Part shown: positions 19,310 to 27,980 of the stretch, in pieces
Position numbering within the stretch: the first letter of the stretch is position 1
Layout of the letters: each line of letters starts with the position of its first letter
NCBI GenBank assembly: GCA_020199835.1
Contig: JAIVJV010000009.1
Coordinates: 1,054,001 to 1,118,000, forward strand
Length of the DNA stretch: 64,000 bases
Direction: 5' to 3'
From: Acidobacteriota bacterium
GTDB lineage: Bacteria > Acidobacteriota > Blastocatellia > Pyrinomonadales > Pyrinomonadaceae
The notes under the pieces: model-generated
Told to the model about the DNA's origin: nothing
Seen by the model: only the letters and a program-made list of their open reading frames with translations
Database searches by the model: none
Made by a program: the position numbers and the translations under genes

Positions 19310-19713
19310 CGGCCGGAATAATTCTCAGTCACAAACCGCTTCTTTAATAGCTCGAGATTTCCTTCCTCAAGGTTGAAGTTCGTCCCGGCGATCACTTTCT
19401 TGCCTGTATCTGTTGTGACCCAATCAACTACTTGAGGCGCGTTGGTGCGCAGAAATGCGGCGTCGTCTTTGTCCAGTGGTTTGCCGTCTTTGCGTGAGAA
19501 GATCCAAATGTAGGTGTAGCCGCCGTTACGGATGTACTGGAGATCTTTTTCGAAGCCAGTGAGTGGGGATGGCTGGGTCGTTGGTGCGACTGAAGGTTCG
19601 GGTGTCGAGGTGTAGGTGGTTGAAGCGGGGGGCGTCCCACCGCAGGCCCAGAGGGAAAAACATAAAAGCAAAAGTAGAAGAAAGCCGATTTTGCTCAACC
19701 AGAAGCTTCTCAT
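19306..19713 (-). CDS. Lipoprotein of unknown function
   Basis: A 135-residue protein with a hydrophobic signal and a lipobox, LWAC, around residue 24, so it is probably lipid-anchored in the membrane. A Thr/Ser/Pro-rich spacer of about 25 residues follows. The rest (FEKDLQYIRNGGYTYIWIFSRKDG) looks folded, but I do not recognise it. Its ATG overlaps the stop of the GT-C-like membrane protein by four bases, so both belong to one operon with the receiver-domain gene. Its end overlaps the end of the convergent dehydrogenase gene. Confidence 0.72.
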   Translation of the reverse strand: MRSFWLSKIGFLLLLLLCFSLWACGGTPPASTTYTSTPEPSVAPTTQPSPLTGFEKDLQYIRNGGYTYIWIFSRKDGKPLDKDDAAFLRTNAPQVVDWVTTDTGKKVIAGTNFNLEEGNLELLKKRFVTENYSGR

Positions 19714-21335
19714 GGTTCGTTTAGTGAAGGGTCCACCTTTTCATCACGAATATACATGATGGTGCACTCCGTATCTTCGTAAACAATATCAAACCACCCG
19801 CTCGCGCGCGCGTGTTGAAAGAAATCGTCATGTTCATTATCCGAAAACACGTAACGAGCGCCAAACCGATCGCGAATCAACGGCCCCGGATCCTCTTCGC
19901 GGCCCAAGGTGATGCGATCGTAGAGTCGCGACAGATCGGGGCTCTTGTCAAACAGATAACTGGGATCGAGACCTGACACGTAATAGTGTGTCTCGTCAAA
20001 ATAGAAAAGCCGCGGAAAGTCGTCCCAGTCGGTATTGAAGACGATCTGCCCGGGCGGAATGTTCGCGCGCATCCACTCCGCGCCGGCGCGATAGTGATCG
20101 TGCGATTCGCTGCGGCCGATCTCCTCGGCAGACGATCGAAGATTGAAAAACAGAAACACGCTGAGCAGGAGCGCGACCACGGCGACAGCTATCGTTCTCA
20201 CGAGTTCGCGCGTATCGTTCATCATTTTGGTGGCCCACGAGTCTTCGCGATCGAGAAACGGCTTCAACTCTTCCAATACCTCCGGCGGCAAACGCGTGAG
20301 ATAGCTACGCACGCCTCCCAGCCACGGCTGCAATGAAAACGCGGCAAACAGTACCGCAAATGGCGGCCAGTACTCCGCAATTCGTTTCCAACGCGCCGTC
20401 ATGATCATCAAGGCGGTCGAAAGCAGCAGAAAGAACAACGGATACTGCGCCTTTCGCCGGTCACCCGGATCAAACGCGATATACCCGACGACCATCGCGA
20501 TACACGCCACTGCCGAATTGCCGAGAAACTCCCACGAGTCGTACGGATACCACTCCGATCCGACGCGCGTGTTGAACTCCGCCGGCGTCACCTTGATTAC
20601 AATGTGTTCGTAAAGCAGTTGAAAATTGTGCGGAAAATACGGATTGATAACGAGTCCGGCGGCGCACCCGATGACGACCCAAAGGAGCGGCCGCCATTCA
20701 AAGCGGCGTTCGGTCCACGCAATCGACACGACCCAAAACAGCGTGGCCATGATCAGCATGACAAACAGGTCGTATGTCCACGTGAACAGCAGCGACACGG
20801 GCAGCAGCGGCCAGTATTTTCGGCGGAAAAACAGGTGAATCGCGACGATCAGATAAACGATTGCCAGCGGCGGTGTTTTCGCCATGTTCATGCGAAACAA
20901 AAACGGCGCTGAACACGCCACCAGCGCGATCAACCAGACCAGCACGTAACGCACGTGATAACGAATCAGCAACCAGTAACACGAAATCACCGCGAGACTG
21001 CCAAACAGGATCGACGCGATCTTCGCGCCGAGTCGCGGATCGCGATACGCCGCAAACGGGATCTGCATGATATGAAACAGCAGATGGTGGTCTACGTAGT
21101 CTCGGGAGTTCAGAGTCGTGAGCGGCAGCCACGGAAACGCGGGAAACGAGCGCGCTTTAATCGATTCCCAAAGCGTGCGCGTCCATTTGATGTGATAGTA
21201 ACCGTCGAAATCGCCGCAGCAGATGGCGTTGGTTGAGAATTGCAGCTGCCAGAAGATGATTACGATCGCGATAACGCCGGCTACAAACTGGATGATGCGT
21301 AGCGATCGTTCAGACTTCAGCGTCGCGAGCTTCAC
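19710..21335 (-). CDS. GT-C-fold polytopic membrane protein, possible glycosyltransferase
   Basis: A 541-residue integral membrane protein with about ten hydrophobic segments. After the first helix it has CCGDFDGYYHIKWTRTLWE, which resembles the acidic D-x-D loop and YH of the STT3/GT39-type glycosyltransferases. A soluble C-terminal domain of about 140 residues follows the last helix (GAEWMRANIPPGQIVFNTDWDDFPRLFYF). The family would use a lipid-linked sugar donor at the periplasmic face. The donor and acceptor are unknown. The start overlaps the receiver gene by four bases. I am fairly sure of the fold class and not of the reaction. Confidence 0.65.
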   Translation of the reverse strand: MKLATLKSERSLRIIQFVAGVIAIVIIFWQLQFSTNAICCGDFDGYYHIKWTRTLWESIKARSFPAFPWLPLTTLNSRDYVDHHLLFHIMQIPFAAYRDPRLGAKIASILFGSLAVISCYWLLIRYHVRYVLVWLIALVACSAPFLFRMNMAKTPPLAIVYLIVAIHLFFRRKYWPLLPVSLLFTWTYDLFVMLIMATLFWVVSIAWTERRFEWRPLLWVVIGCAAGLVINPYFPHNFQLLYEHIVIKVTPAEFNTRVGSEWYPYDSWEFLGNSAVACIAMVVGYIAFDPGDRRKAQYPLFFLLLSTALMIMTARWKRIAEYWPPFAVLFAAFSLQPWLGGVRSYLTRLPPEVLEELKPFLDREDSWATKMMNDTRELVRTIAVAVVALLLSVFLFFNLRSSAEEIGRSESHDHYRAGAEWMRANIPPGQIVFNTDWDDFPRLFYFDETHYYVSGLDPSYLFDKSPDLSRLYDRITLGREEDPGPLIRDRFGARYVFSDNEHDDFFQHARASGWFDIVYEDTECTIMYIRDEKVDPSLNEP

Positions 21336-21829
21336 AATTGGTCGATCAAATCGAGTAGGGCGCGTGGATCGATCGGCTTGGTCATGTGGGCGTTGAAGCC
21401 GGCTTTGGTTGAGCGTTCCTTGTCGTCGAACATCGAGTAACCCGTGACCGCGACCATCGGCGTACTTTCGTAACCGGGTAACTGCCGGACTTCGCGGGCC
21501 AACTGGTAGCCGTTCATGTCGGGCATGCCGATGTCGGAGATTATCACGTCAAACTGGCGTTCCTGCGCGGCTTGCAACGCCGCCGGAGCGGAACCCGCAG
21601 TCACCACGTTGTAGCCCGCGTGGCTCAGGAACACCGCGAGCATCTCCGTAACGTCAGCCACGTCGTCAACCACCAGAGCCAATCTTCCGGCGCGCGCTTC
21701 GCGACCCGTCTTTTGACTGCTGGGAGCAAGATCCGCGGAGTGATTCGCCTGAAATGGTATGTACTGGCTGAAATAGTAAACGGCGGGTTGAAAAAGAGGA
21801 CTCACACGCGATGAATATTGATCTCGCAT
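21332..21829 (-). CDS. Single-domain response regulator (receiver)
   Basis: A 165-residue protein. The first 45 residues are unstructured; a CheY-like receiver domain then fills the rest. The acidic pair (VVDDVAD), the phospho-acceptor Asp in VIISDIGMPDMNGY, the Thr in AVTGYS and the Lys in HMTKPID are all in place. There is no output domain, so it acts by protein-protein contact. It is the first gene of an operon with a membrane glycosyltransferase-like protein and a lipoprotein. No sensor kinase is encoded nearby. Confidence 0.85.
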   Translation of the reverse strand: MRDQYSSRVSPLFQPAVYYFSQYIPFQANHSADLAPSSQKTGREARAGRLALVVDDVADVTEMLAVFLSHAGYNVVTAGSAPAALQAAQERQFDVIISDIGMPDMNGYQLAREVRQLPGYESTPMVAVTGYSMFDDKERSTKAGFNAHMTKPIDPRALLDLIDQL

Positions 21830-22023
21830 CCTTAAGCCTTCCCACGCTTGAAGCCAGTCGGAATTGTGTGAATAGCGGGGTTACTGTAGCTGAAACAACT
21901 GATGCGTGTCTATAGATTCGATCAAAGAGTTCACCTACCGAGTGCATGTTGAAAACATCGTGACAGGCTCAAATTAATTTGCTACGTTGAGCCAAACCCA
22001 GACCAACAAAAGGAGCGAACGAG

Positions 22024-22437
22024 ATGGCAGCGAGAAAAGGAGCTAAAAAGTCTAAAGGTGCGCGCAAAGGCGCCGGCAAAGGGACCAGGAAGCAAGCCGG
22101 CAAGAAACAAGCGCGTGGCGGAGCAAAGAAGTCGACGCAGAAATCGGCGAAGAAGTCGACTAAGAAGTCCGCCAAGAAAGCCGGCAAAAAAGGCGGCGCC
22201 AGCAAGACTACGAAAAAAGCTGCAAAGAGCACTAAGAAATCCGGAAAGAAAGCAGGCAGCCAGGGTACAAAGAAGGCTTCAAAAAAACGATCCACGCGGT
22301 CCATCAGCGCCCCGGAACTAGCTGAAGAAATGGAGATGGAGAGTTCGGCATCGCAAGAGGCAGCAGGTGGCGGTGGGCGTGACGAAATGAATCTCAGCGG
22401 TGGTGAAGATAACGCTGATCTCGAAGAAGAAGAGTAG
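22024..22437 (+). CDS. Lysine-rich histone H1-like protein
   Basis: A 137-residue protein in two halves. Residues 1-98 are almost entirely Lys, Ala, Ser, Gly, Thr and Arg, in KKS/KKA-type repeats like eukaryotic H1 tails and bacterial Hc1/AlgP proteins. Residues 99-137 are acidic (AEEMEMESS, then EDNADLEEEE). AAAGGAG precedes the ATG by a good distance. The basic half should bind DNA or RNA without sequence preference, and the acidic tail may mask it or bind partners. Nucleoid organisation is the likely role but is inferred from composition only. An antisense reading of the same stretch gives a false Phe/Leu-rich frame. Confidence 0.75.
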   Translation: MAARKGAKKSKGARKGAGKGTRKQAGKKQARGGAKKSTQKSAKKSTKKSAKKAGKKGGASKTTKKAAKSTKKSGKKAGSQGTKKASKKRSTRSISAPELAEEMEMESSASQEAAGGGGRDEMNLSGGEDNADLEEEE

Positions 22438-22528
22438 TTTCGAAGCTGGAGTGCGCCGTTTGGGTTGCGGCGCCCAGAAACGGCGATGCAGCGATAACAG
22501 GCGCGCTCCACGTTACGGTTTTTCCTTA

Positions 22529-23173
22529 ATGTACCCCAGCGGCAATCTGTTAATACCGGCCGACCACGGGCAATTAGAAGCAATTCTAAAGGAACCTCGA
22601 ACCGGCCCACCTAAAGGTGTGGCCCTTGTGCTCCATCCTCATCCTCTTGGCGGCGGCACGATGCACAACAAGGTCGTTTTTCGCGCGGCCGCGGCCCTGA
22701 ACGATGCTGGTCTAATCACGTTGCGGATCAATTTTCGTGGCGTCGGTCAAAGCACCGGTGCACATGACGAGGGACGTGGCGAGCGCGAAGACGTGCGGGC
22801 GGGGCTCGACTACCTGTCGTCGAACTATTCAACTCTGAGCACGACTCTGTGTGGCTTTTCGTTTGGCGCGCGGGTCGGTTTGGAAGTGGGCATTTCGGAC
22901 CAGCGCGTCAAGTATTTGATCGGCGTCGGCACGCCGGTTAATAAATACGATTTCGAGTTTCTCCAGGCGTGCCGCAAGCCGCTGCTGCTGGTCCACGGCG
23001 AGCTCGATGAGTTTGGGGCCGCCGTTGAGTTAAAACAGATAGCGGCGGATTTGGAGCGATTAACCGAGGTGCGCCTTGTAATCGTTCCCGGCGCGCATCA
23101 TTTTTTCGCAAACAAGCTCGACGAGCTGAAACGCGCCATCACCGAGTGGATCACGGCCCAGCTTGCCGCATAA
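22529..23173 (+). CDS. Alpha/beta hydrolase
   Basis: A 214-residue serine hydrolase of the short YfhR/dienelactone-like type. [14 protein letters not shown] (about 35-48) is the oxyanion region. The nucleophile Ser lies in the G-x-S-x-G elbow GFSFGAR near residue 112, the acid residue probably in HGELDEFG, and the His in PGAHHFF near 193. I chose ATG 22529 (MYPSGNLL); a longer in-frame start at 22400 would overlap the histone-like gene and adds a Lys/Arg-rich segment with no homology signal. The substrate is unknown. The thioesterase gene follows at once. Confidence 0.8.
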   Translation: MYPSGNLLIPADHGQLEAILKEPRTGPPKGVALVLHPHPLGGGTMHNKVVFRAAAALNDAGLITLRINFRGVGQSTGAHDEGRGEREDVRAGLDYLSSNYSTLSTTLCGFSFGARVGLEVGISDQRVKYLIGVGTPVNKYDFEFLQACRKPLLLVHGELDEFGAAVELKQIAADLERLTEVRLVIVPGAHHFFANKLDELKRAITEWITAQLAA

Positions 23174-23183
23174 CATACCGGTC

Positions 23184-23561
23184 ATGCACGAACACAACGA
23201 TCCTGCTATCCGCATCACGTTGCTGCCACGCGACACCAATTCGCGGGGCACCATCTTTGGCGGCGTCATCCTCAGTTATATCGACACGGCCGGCGCTATC
23301 CAGGCGCATCGCCACACGAAGATGGAACGCTTCGTCACCGTGGCGATGAAGGAAGTCATTTTTCACAAGCCTGTTTTCGTGGGCGACCTGGTGAGTTTTT
23401 ACGCTGACACAGTGCGCATCGGTTCAACGTCGATTACCGTTCGCGTGATTGTAGAAGTGGAGCGTTTGGGAAAGAGTGAACGCGTGCGCGTGACGGAAGC
23501 GGAAGTGATCTACGTAGCCGTGGACGAAAAGGGTGAGAAGATGAAGATCGTCGTGCCCTGA
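23184..23561 (+). CDS. Acyl-CoA thioesterase, hotdog fold
   Basis: A 125-residue single-hotdog protein of the YciA/BFIT type, which hydrolyses acyl-CoA thioesters. The order is [34 protein letters not shown], with the catalytic Asp in YIDTAG, and then a beta-rich core ([20 protein letters not shown]). ATG 23184 is chosen; an upstream TTG at 23163 overlaps the hydrolase gene. It directly follows the hydrolase gene on the same strand. The chain-length preference cannot be read. Confidence 0.88.
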   Translation: MHEHNDPAIRITLLPRDTNSRGTIFGGVILSYIDTAGAIQAHRHTKMERFVTVAMKEVIFHKPVFVGDLVSFYADTVRIGSTSITVRVIVEVERLGKSERVRVTEAEVIYVAVDEKGEKMKIVVP

Positions 23562-23610
23562 ATTGACTTCGAACTTTGAGCTTGGAGCTTTGCTCTTCTA
23601 CCTACTAAGG

Positions 23611-23624
23611 ACTTAGTACTAAGT
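23611..23624. repeat. Perfect 14-base palindrome between convergent genes
   Basis: ACTTAGTACTAAGT is fully self-complementary and lies between the ends of the thioesterase and TPR genes. It could be part of a terminator or a binding site. Nothing else supports a role. Confidence 0.3.
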
Positions 23625-23638
23625 ACAAAGCGAAACCC

Positions 23639-24139
23639 TCAGTTCAAAAGCGCCTGCATCCGTCTGAGCGCGACTGCAGCTTCCGTGAAGTCCGGCTTTT
23701 GCTGGAGCGCCAGGCCATAATGCCGCGCCGCGTCCATAAACTTCCGCCGCGTTTCGTAAACCCGCCCGAGATTGAAATGGGGAAACGCGTACGAGTCGTA
23801 ACGCGGCGCCAGCAACGCGCGTTTGAACCAGCGCACCGACCCGTACGGATCGCCCTTCGCCAGCAGATAACTGCCAATGTCGTTATAAGGATTACCGAGC
23901 GTGTCGTCCACCCGAATCGCTTCTAAACACTCCTCGATCGCCTCGTCATAACGCTGCTGGAAACTGTAAACCCAACCGAGAAACGTGTGTGCCTCGGCTG
24001 TCGGGTAGGTTTCGATTGAGCGTTTATAGAGTTCGATCGCGCGCTCGTAATCGTCGGCAAGCTGGGCCTCGTAAGCCTCGTGGAAAAGTTGATTGGCTTC
24101 GTAACGTCTACTTGCGGAACTGTCGTCGTAGAAATCCAT
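23639..24139 (-). CDS. TPR-repeat protein
   Basis: A 166-residue protein of tandem tetratricopeptide repeats, about four to five helix pairs: LADDYERAIELYKRSIETYPTAEAHTFLGWVYSFQQRYDEAIEECLEAI is a clear double unit. There is no signal peptide or other domain. Such proteins are scaffolds for protein contacts. The partner is not evident from the context, which is the 5'-nucleotidase gene upstream on the same strand and a convergent thioesterase gene. Confidence 0.82.
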   Translation of the reverse strand: MDFYDDSSASRRYEANQLFHEAYEAQLADDYERAIELYKRSIETYPTAEAHTFLGWVYSFQQRYDEAIEECLEAIRVDDTLGNPYNDIGSYLLAKGDPYGSVRWFKRALLAPRYDSYAFPHFNLGRVYETRRKFMDAARHYGLALQQKPDFTEAAVALRRMQALLN

Positions 24140-24166
24140 AGCTATCCAAATCCGGGGAGTTGGAGT

Positions 24167-25732
24167 CTATTTGCAACCTGGATCCGCTTTCTTAACCGTG
24201 TCCAACCGCTTGATTCGTCCTTCCACCTTCGGCGCGATGGCGCGCACCGAACTGATCGCGCGTTGCAAGGCTTCTGAATCGAGGGGCGCGCGCTCGGGCG
24301 GGAGAATCACGGTCGAGCCTTTGAACATACTGTAGCCGTCACCGCCGTCGAGCGCCACGAAGGTTGGCGCTGTCAGCGTGTACTTCCTTGTCTCGTCGAG
24401 CGGTTGCCCGTTCACTTTCAAGTCAACGATGCGCGAGCCGGCCGGCCGCGAAGCGTCAAAGGAGAACTGAATCCCCGAAACCTGCGGAAAACGTCCGGGT
24501 TCGGCATCTTCCGCGCTGCGGCTGACGCCGTGTTCTAGGGCTGCCCGCAGCGTGGCGCCGGTGATCTCGATTTTAACCAGCTTGTTCTTGAACGGCAGGA
24601 TCGATAAGACGTCTCTGACTGTCAACCGTCCCGCCGGCATCAGTTCATCAGCGCGAACCGAGCCGCCGTTCATGAGCGCGACATCGGATGCCGTCGCTTT
24701 GCGAAATGCGTCGGCAACGAAGTTTCCGACGTTTGTTTCCCGCGTGCGGTTCTCAGCGCTGCGCGCGTCGAGCGGCACGTTCGTGCGTCCCACGGGCTTC
24801 GCGAGTTGCGTCAACAGGGTGGCGTATTTTTTGCTGACCGAGACAAACTCCGGCGCTTCGGGGGTATCGGCCGTTACTTCGATCACTTTCCAGTCGATGC
24901 TTTCGAGCTCGCCGGTTTCCTTTGAGATGTTTAGATCGATCTGGCCGAGCTCACGCCCGTCCGCCGTCATTTTGAAGATCGGAGCTGAGCCGGCGTGTGA
25001 CTCTAGCCGCGTGTGTTCGTGGCCGCCGATGATCACGTCCACGTCAGCGCAGCGCGCGACTTCCTTGTCTTCGCGCATCGACAAATGTGTGAGAGCGACC
25101 ACCACTTTCACCCCGCGTCCGTGAAGCTCGGAAACTACCTGTTTTGCAGTGTCGCAAGCATTGCGAAACTCGACGTCTGGTCCCGGACGGGAGGTATTCT
25201 TAGTTTCGGGAAGGACGAGCCCGAAGATCCCGATCTTCACGCCGCCAAACTCTCGCACCACGAACGGCTGCGCGCCCCCAAACGGTTTACCGGTTTTTGT
25301 GTCGATGACGTTTGCGGCAATCCAGCCAAACTTCGACTCGGCCATTCGCTCTCTCAACACATCCGGACCAAAATCAAACTCGTGATTGCCAAAGGTCGCG
25401 TAGTCGAGACCGACCGCGTTCCATGCGTCAATCATCTGCGCGCCTTTGTAGGTGATCGATTCGACGGATGGAGAAATCGTGTCGCCCGCGAGTAAGAACA
25501 GGGTGTTGGGATTCTGCTGCTGAATACTCTTTTTGAGCGTCAGCAGGCGAGCGAGTCCGCCCTTCGTGTTCTTTTCGACTGGAGCAAACTGGTAGACGTC
25601 GTTCACCTGAAGCAGCGTCACGCGAACGTTGCATTCGGTTTTTTGCGACGAGGCGTTCGTGAAGAACGCGACGATGATTAAAGAAAAGGCAATCGCTAAG
25701 CGGCGAATCACTAGCAAACGCGGGTTTATCAT
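24167..25732 (-). CDS. 5'-nucleotidase / metallophosphoesterase family, exported
   Basis: A 521-residue two-domain enzyme of the UshA/CD73 family. ATG 25732 is preceded by GAGGTAA and begins a signal peptide ending about residue 28 (TNASSQ). The N-terminal metallophosphatase has NDVYQF (the usual DxH reads D-V-Y), AGDTISPS, GNHEFD and GGHEH. The C-terminal 5'-nucleotidase domain has NGGSVRAD and GDGYSMF. It should hydrolyse nucleotides or related phosphates in the periplasm with two metal ions. The Tyr replacing the first metal-site His occurs in some relatives but may alter specificity. It is divergent from the SDR gene. Confidence 0.88.
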   Translation of the reverse strand: MINPRLLVIRRLAIAFSLIIVAFFTNASSQKTECNVRVTLLQVNDVYQFAPVEKNTKGGLARLLTLKKSIQQQNPNTLFLLAGDTISPSVESITYKGAQMIDAWNAVGLDYATFGNHEFDFGPDVLRERMAESKFGWIAANVIDTKTGKPFGGAQPFVVREFGGVKIGIFGLVLPETKNTSRPGPDVEFRNACDTAKQVVSELHGRGVKVVVALTHLSMREDKEVARCADVDVIIGGHEHTRLESHAGSAPIFKMTADGRELGQIDLNISKETGELESIDWKVIEVTADTPEAPEFVSVSKKYATLLTQLAKPVGRTNVPLDARSAENRTRETNVGNFVADAFRKATASDVALMNGGSVRADELMPAGRLTVRDVLSILPFKNKLVKIEITGATLRAALEHGVSRSAEDAEPGRFPQVSGIQFSFDASRPAGSRIVDLKVNGQPLDETRKYTLTAPTFVALDGGDGYSMFKGSTVILPPERAPLDSEALQRAISSVRAIAPKVEGRIKRLDTVKKADPGCK

Positions 25733-25788
25733 GGTTACCTCAAAGTTTGGGGAATCGCGAGGAACGTGAATTATACTCGCACGGTTCC

Positions 25789-26856
25789 ATGCCGGATAGA
25801 GAGACATTCTTCATCACAGGATTTCCGGGGTTTATTGCGGACCGTTTGCTGGAACGCCTCGCCCGAAAGCAAAGCCGTTTCATCCTCCTGGTCCAGCCGT
25901 CGTGGTCGGAGCGGGCGCGGACCGAGATCGACCGCATCGTCGGTCTCACCGGTCGCTCTCGCGACGACTTCCACATTGTTGAGGGCGATATCACTCAACC
26001 AAATCTCGGTTTAACTCCAGCCGACGTCGAGCTCACACAACAACAGACCACGCGCGTCTTTCACCTCGCGGCGCTGTACGACCTCGCGGTCCCGCGCGAA
26101 CCAGCAATGCGCGTGAACGTTGGCGGCACGCGCAACGTGCTCGACTTCGCGCGTTCGCTGCCTTCACTGCGCCACTTTCATCACGTTTCGACTTGTTACG
26201 TTGCAGGCAAACGCGAAGGAGTGATTCTCGAAACCGAGCTGCAACACGACGCGGGCTATCGCAACTTCTACGAAGAGTCGAAGCACTTGTCGGAGCTGGA
26301 AGTCGAGTCAGTAAAGAACGTGCTGCCTGTAACAATTCATCGCCCGGCAGTTGTTTGCGGTGATTCACGCACGGGCGAAACCGTCAAATACGACGGCGTG
26401 TATTACCTGATTCTTTATCTTTTGCGCTGGCCGTCCCTCTCGTCGATAAACATCGGAAATCATGAGGTGAGTCTCAACCTCGTTCCGGTGGATTTCGTCG
26501 TCGACGCAATGGCCGCACTCGCTTTTGACGAAAATGCGATCGGCAAGACGTTGCAACTCGCGGATCCGGCGCCGCTCTCGACTAATGAACTCTTCAACGC
26601 CATCGCGCGCTCGGCGAATCGTAAACGATCGCGCGTCACCGCGCCGCGGGAATGGGTGCGTTCCTTTCTGATGCTGCCGCCCTCGCCGAGGCTCACCGGA
26701 TTGCCGCATTCCGCCGTTCCTTACTTTTTCGTCAAACAAGTTTACGATACCAGCCAGGCGCAGACGCTGCTTGCCCCGCACGGTATTAAATGCCCGCCGT
26801 TTGAAACCTACGTCGACAACATCGTGGATTTCGTGAAAGCCCACCCGCGCATTTGA
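25789..26856 (+). CDS. SDR-family NAD(P)-dependent reductase, fatty acyl-CoA reductase-like
   Basis: An extended short-chain dehydrogenase of 355 residues. The dinucleotide-binding motif TGFPGFIADRLLERL is at the very N-terminus, the active-site Ser/Thr lies in HHVSTCYVAGKR, and the catalytic pair is in YEESKH (YxxxK). The overall pattern (GDITQPNLGL, HLAALYDLAVP, NVGGTRNVLDFA) matches NAD_binding_4/male-sterility proteins that reduce acyl thioesters or act on sterol-like substrates. The C-terminal 100 residues are unassigned. The start was chosen at the ATG right before the nucleotide motif. The next gene, perR, begins 35 bases later but has its own operator. Confidence 0.8.
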   Translation: MPDRETFFITGFPGFIADRLLERLARKQSRFILLVQPSWSERARTEIDRIVGLTGRSRDDFHIVEGDITQPNLGLTPADVELTQQQTTRVFHLAALYDLAVPREPAMRVNVGGTRNVLDFARSLPSLRHFHHVSTCYVAGKREGVILETELQHDAGYRNFYEESKHLSELEVESVKNVLPVTIHRPAVVCGDSRTGETVKYDGVYYLILYLLRWPSLSSINIGNHEVSLNLVPVDFVVDAMAALAFDENAIGKTLQLADPAPLSTNELFNAIARSANRKRSRVTAPREWVRSFLMLPPSPRLTGLPHSAVPYFFVKQVYDTSQAQTLLAPHGIKCPPFETYVDNIVDFVKAHPRI

Positions 26857-26866
26857 CAAACGGAGA

Positions 26867-26887
26867 GATTTAGAATTAGTCTAAGTC
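26867..26887 (+). promoter_or_regulatory. Per-box-like operator upstream of perR
   Basis: GATTTAGA and TCTAAGTC flank ATTAG as an interrupted dyad. The inner 15 bases (26870-26884) match the Bacillus Per-box consensus TTATAATNATTATAA, known from the literature, at 11 of 14 defined positions. TTGACA at 26853-26858 could be the minus-35 box, which would place the site over the promoter. The GTG start lies five bases after the dyad. Confidence 0.55.
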
Positions 26888-26891
26888 CACT

Positions 26892-27299
26892 GTGAAGGAA
26901 ACAAAGAAAGCCAGCGACCATAAATTGACCCCGCAGCGCGAAGCGGTGTTTCAGGTGATCCGTGAACGTGAAGATCATCCCACCGCCAGCGACATCTTCG
27001 AGGCGGCGCGACGGCGTCTGCCCGGCATCAGTTACGCCACTGTCTATAACTCGTTGCGCTACCTGAAAGAAGCCGGGCTCGTACACGAAATCAGTTTTGG
27101 CGACAGCGCCAGCCGCTACGACCGCGAGACCGAACGTCACGATCACGCCATCTGTGATTGCTGCGGCAAGCTCGTGGATTTCGACTTGCCGGAAGCAGCG
27201 CAACTCATGCAGGCCGCGGCTCGCAAGTCGCGCTTCAAAGCACAGTCAGTTCATTTAACGTTGCGCGGCATCTGTCCCGATTGCCGGGACGCTTCATAG
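26892..27299 (+). CDS. perR: Fur-family transcriptional regulator, PerR-like
   Basis: A 135-residue metal-dependent repressor. A winged-helix DNA-binding half (LTPQREAVFQVI to YATVYNSLRYLKEAGLV) is followed by a dimerisation/metal half. The structural zinc pairs are C88/C91 (CDCC) and C128/C131 (CPDC), and the regulatory-site His residues are in ERHDHAIC. PerR assignment rests on the Per-box-like operator in front of it and on the peroxiredoxin gene 42 bases downstream. A Fur or Zur-type role cannot be excluded. The start codon is GTG with no clear ribosome site. If the TTGACA promoter is used, the message is nearly leaderless. Confidence 0.85.
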   Translation: MKETKKASDHKLTPQREAVFQVIREREDHPTASDIFEAARRRLPGISYATVYNSLRYLKEAGLVHEISFGDSASRYDRETERHDHAICDCCGKLVDFDLPEAAQLMQAAARKSRFKAQSVHLTLRGICPDCRDAS

Positions 27300-27341
27300 C
27301 GCATTCAGTTCAACGGAATAATTTAACTTTTTGGAGGATAC

Positions 27342-27911
27342 ATGACAGCAGCAACAGCAGTAGCAGCAGAGAGGGCGATGGTGGGCCAGCCCGCGCCGGA
27401 TTTCGATATGGCCTCGACGAGAAATATCGAGAAACTCAACGAGCCGGTCCGCCTCTCCGATTACAAAGGCAAGTGGCTAGTACTCGTTTTCTATCCGCTC
27501 GACTTCACGTTCGTTTGCCCAACGGAGTTGACGGCGTTCAGCGATCGTTACCAGGACTTTTTGGACATCGGCGCCGACCTTATCGGCGTCTCGACCGACT
27601 CCGTTTACTCGCACCGAGCGTGGCTGAACACGCCGCGTGACAAGGGTGGCGTTGAAGGTCTGAAATACCCGCTCGCCGCGGATGCGACGAAGCAAGTGGC
27701 GCGCGATTACGGTGTGTTGATCGAAGACCGTGGCATTGCGCTGCGTGGTCTTTTCGTAATCGATCCGGAAGGCATTCTTCGTTACAAAGTCATCCACGAC
27801 TTGAACGTGGGCCGTTCGGCGGAAGAGACGCTGCGAGTGATCCAGGCGTTGCAAACTGGGGGTCTTTGCCAGGCTGAATGGAAGCCGGGCCAGAAGACTT
27901 TGAACTCGTAA
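27342..27911 (+). CDS. 2-Cys peroxiredoxin (AhpC/Prx type)
   Basis: Reduces hydrogen peroxide and organic peroxides with thiols. The peroxidatic Cys is C59 in DFTFVCPTEL and the resolving Cys is C176 in GGLCQAEW. Length is 189 residues, typical of AhpC/Prx1. GGAGG lies seven bases before the ATG. It is probably cotranscribed with perR, and the thioredoxin-fold gene follows beyond a hairpin repeat. No AhpF flavoprotein is encoded here, so a thioredoxin-type reductant is likely, perhaps involving the next protein. Confidence 0.94.
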   Translation: MTAATAVAAERAMVGQPAPDFDMASTRNIEKLNEPVRLSDYKGKWLVLVFYPLDFTFVCPTELTAFSDRYQDFLDIGADLIGVSTDSVYSHRAWLNTPRDKGGVEGLKYPLAADATKQVARDYGVLIEDRGIALRGLFVIDPEGILRYKVIHDLNVGRSAEETLRVIQALQTGGLCQAEWKPGQKTLNS

Positions 27912-27923
27912 GTAAGTTTTGAC

Positions 27924-27960
27924 CCACAGATTACACAGAAACGTTCTGTGTAATCTGTGG
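27924..27960. repeat. Palindromic hairpin repeat, copy 2
   Basis: Arms of 17 bases (27924-27940 and 27944-27960) are perfectly complementary around a three-base loop. The left arm again begins CCACAGATTAC. It lies between two codirectional genes, 13 bases after the peroxiredoxin stop. Confidence 0.85.
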
Positions 27961-27980
27961 CTGACTGTGAGAAAACGACC

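Noticed and set aside
21969..22610. Minus-strand frame rich in Phe, Leu and Pro opposite the histone-like gene, looking like a membrane protein
   Set aside because: It is the antisense of Lys/Ala codons. The plus-strand gene has a ribosome site and sensible two-part layout.
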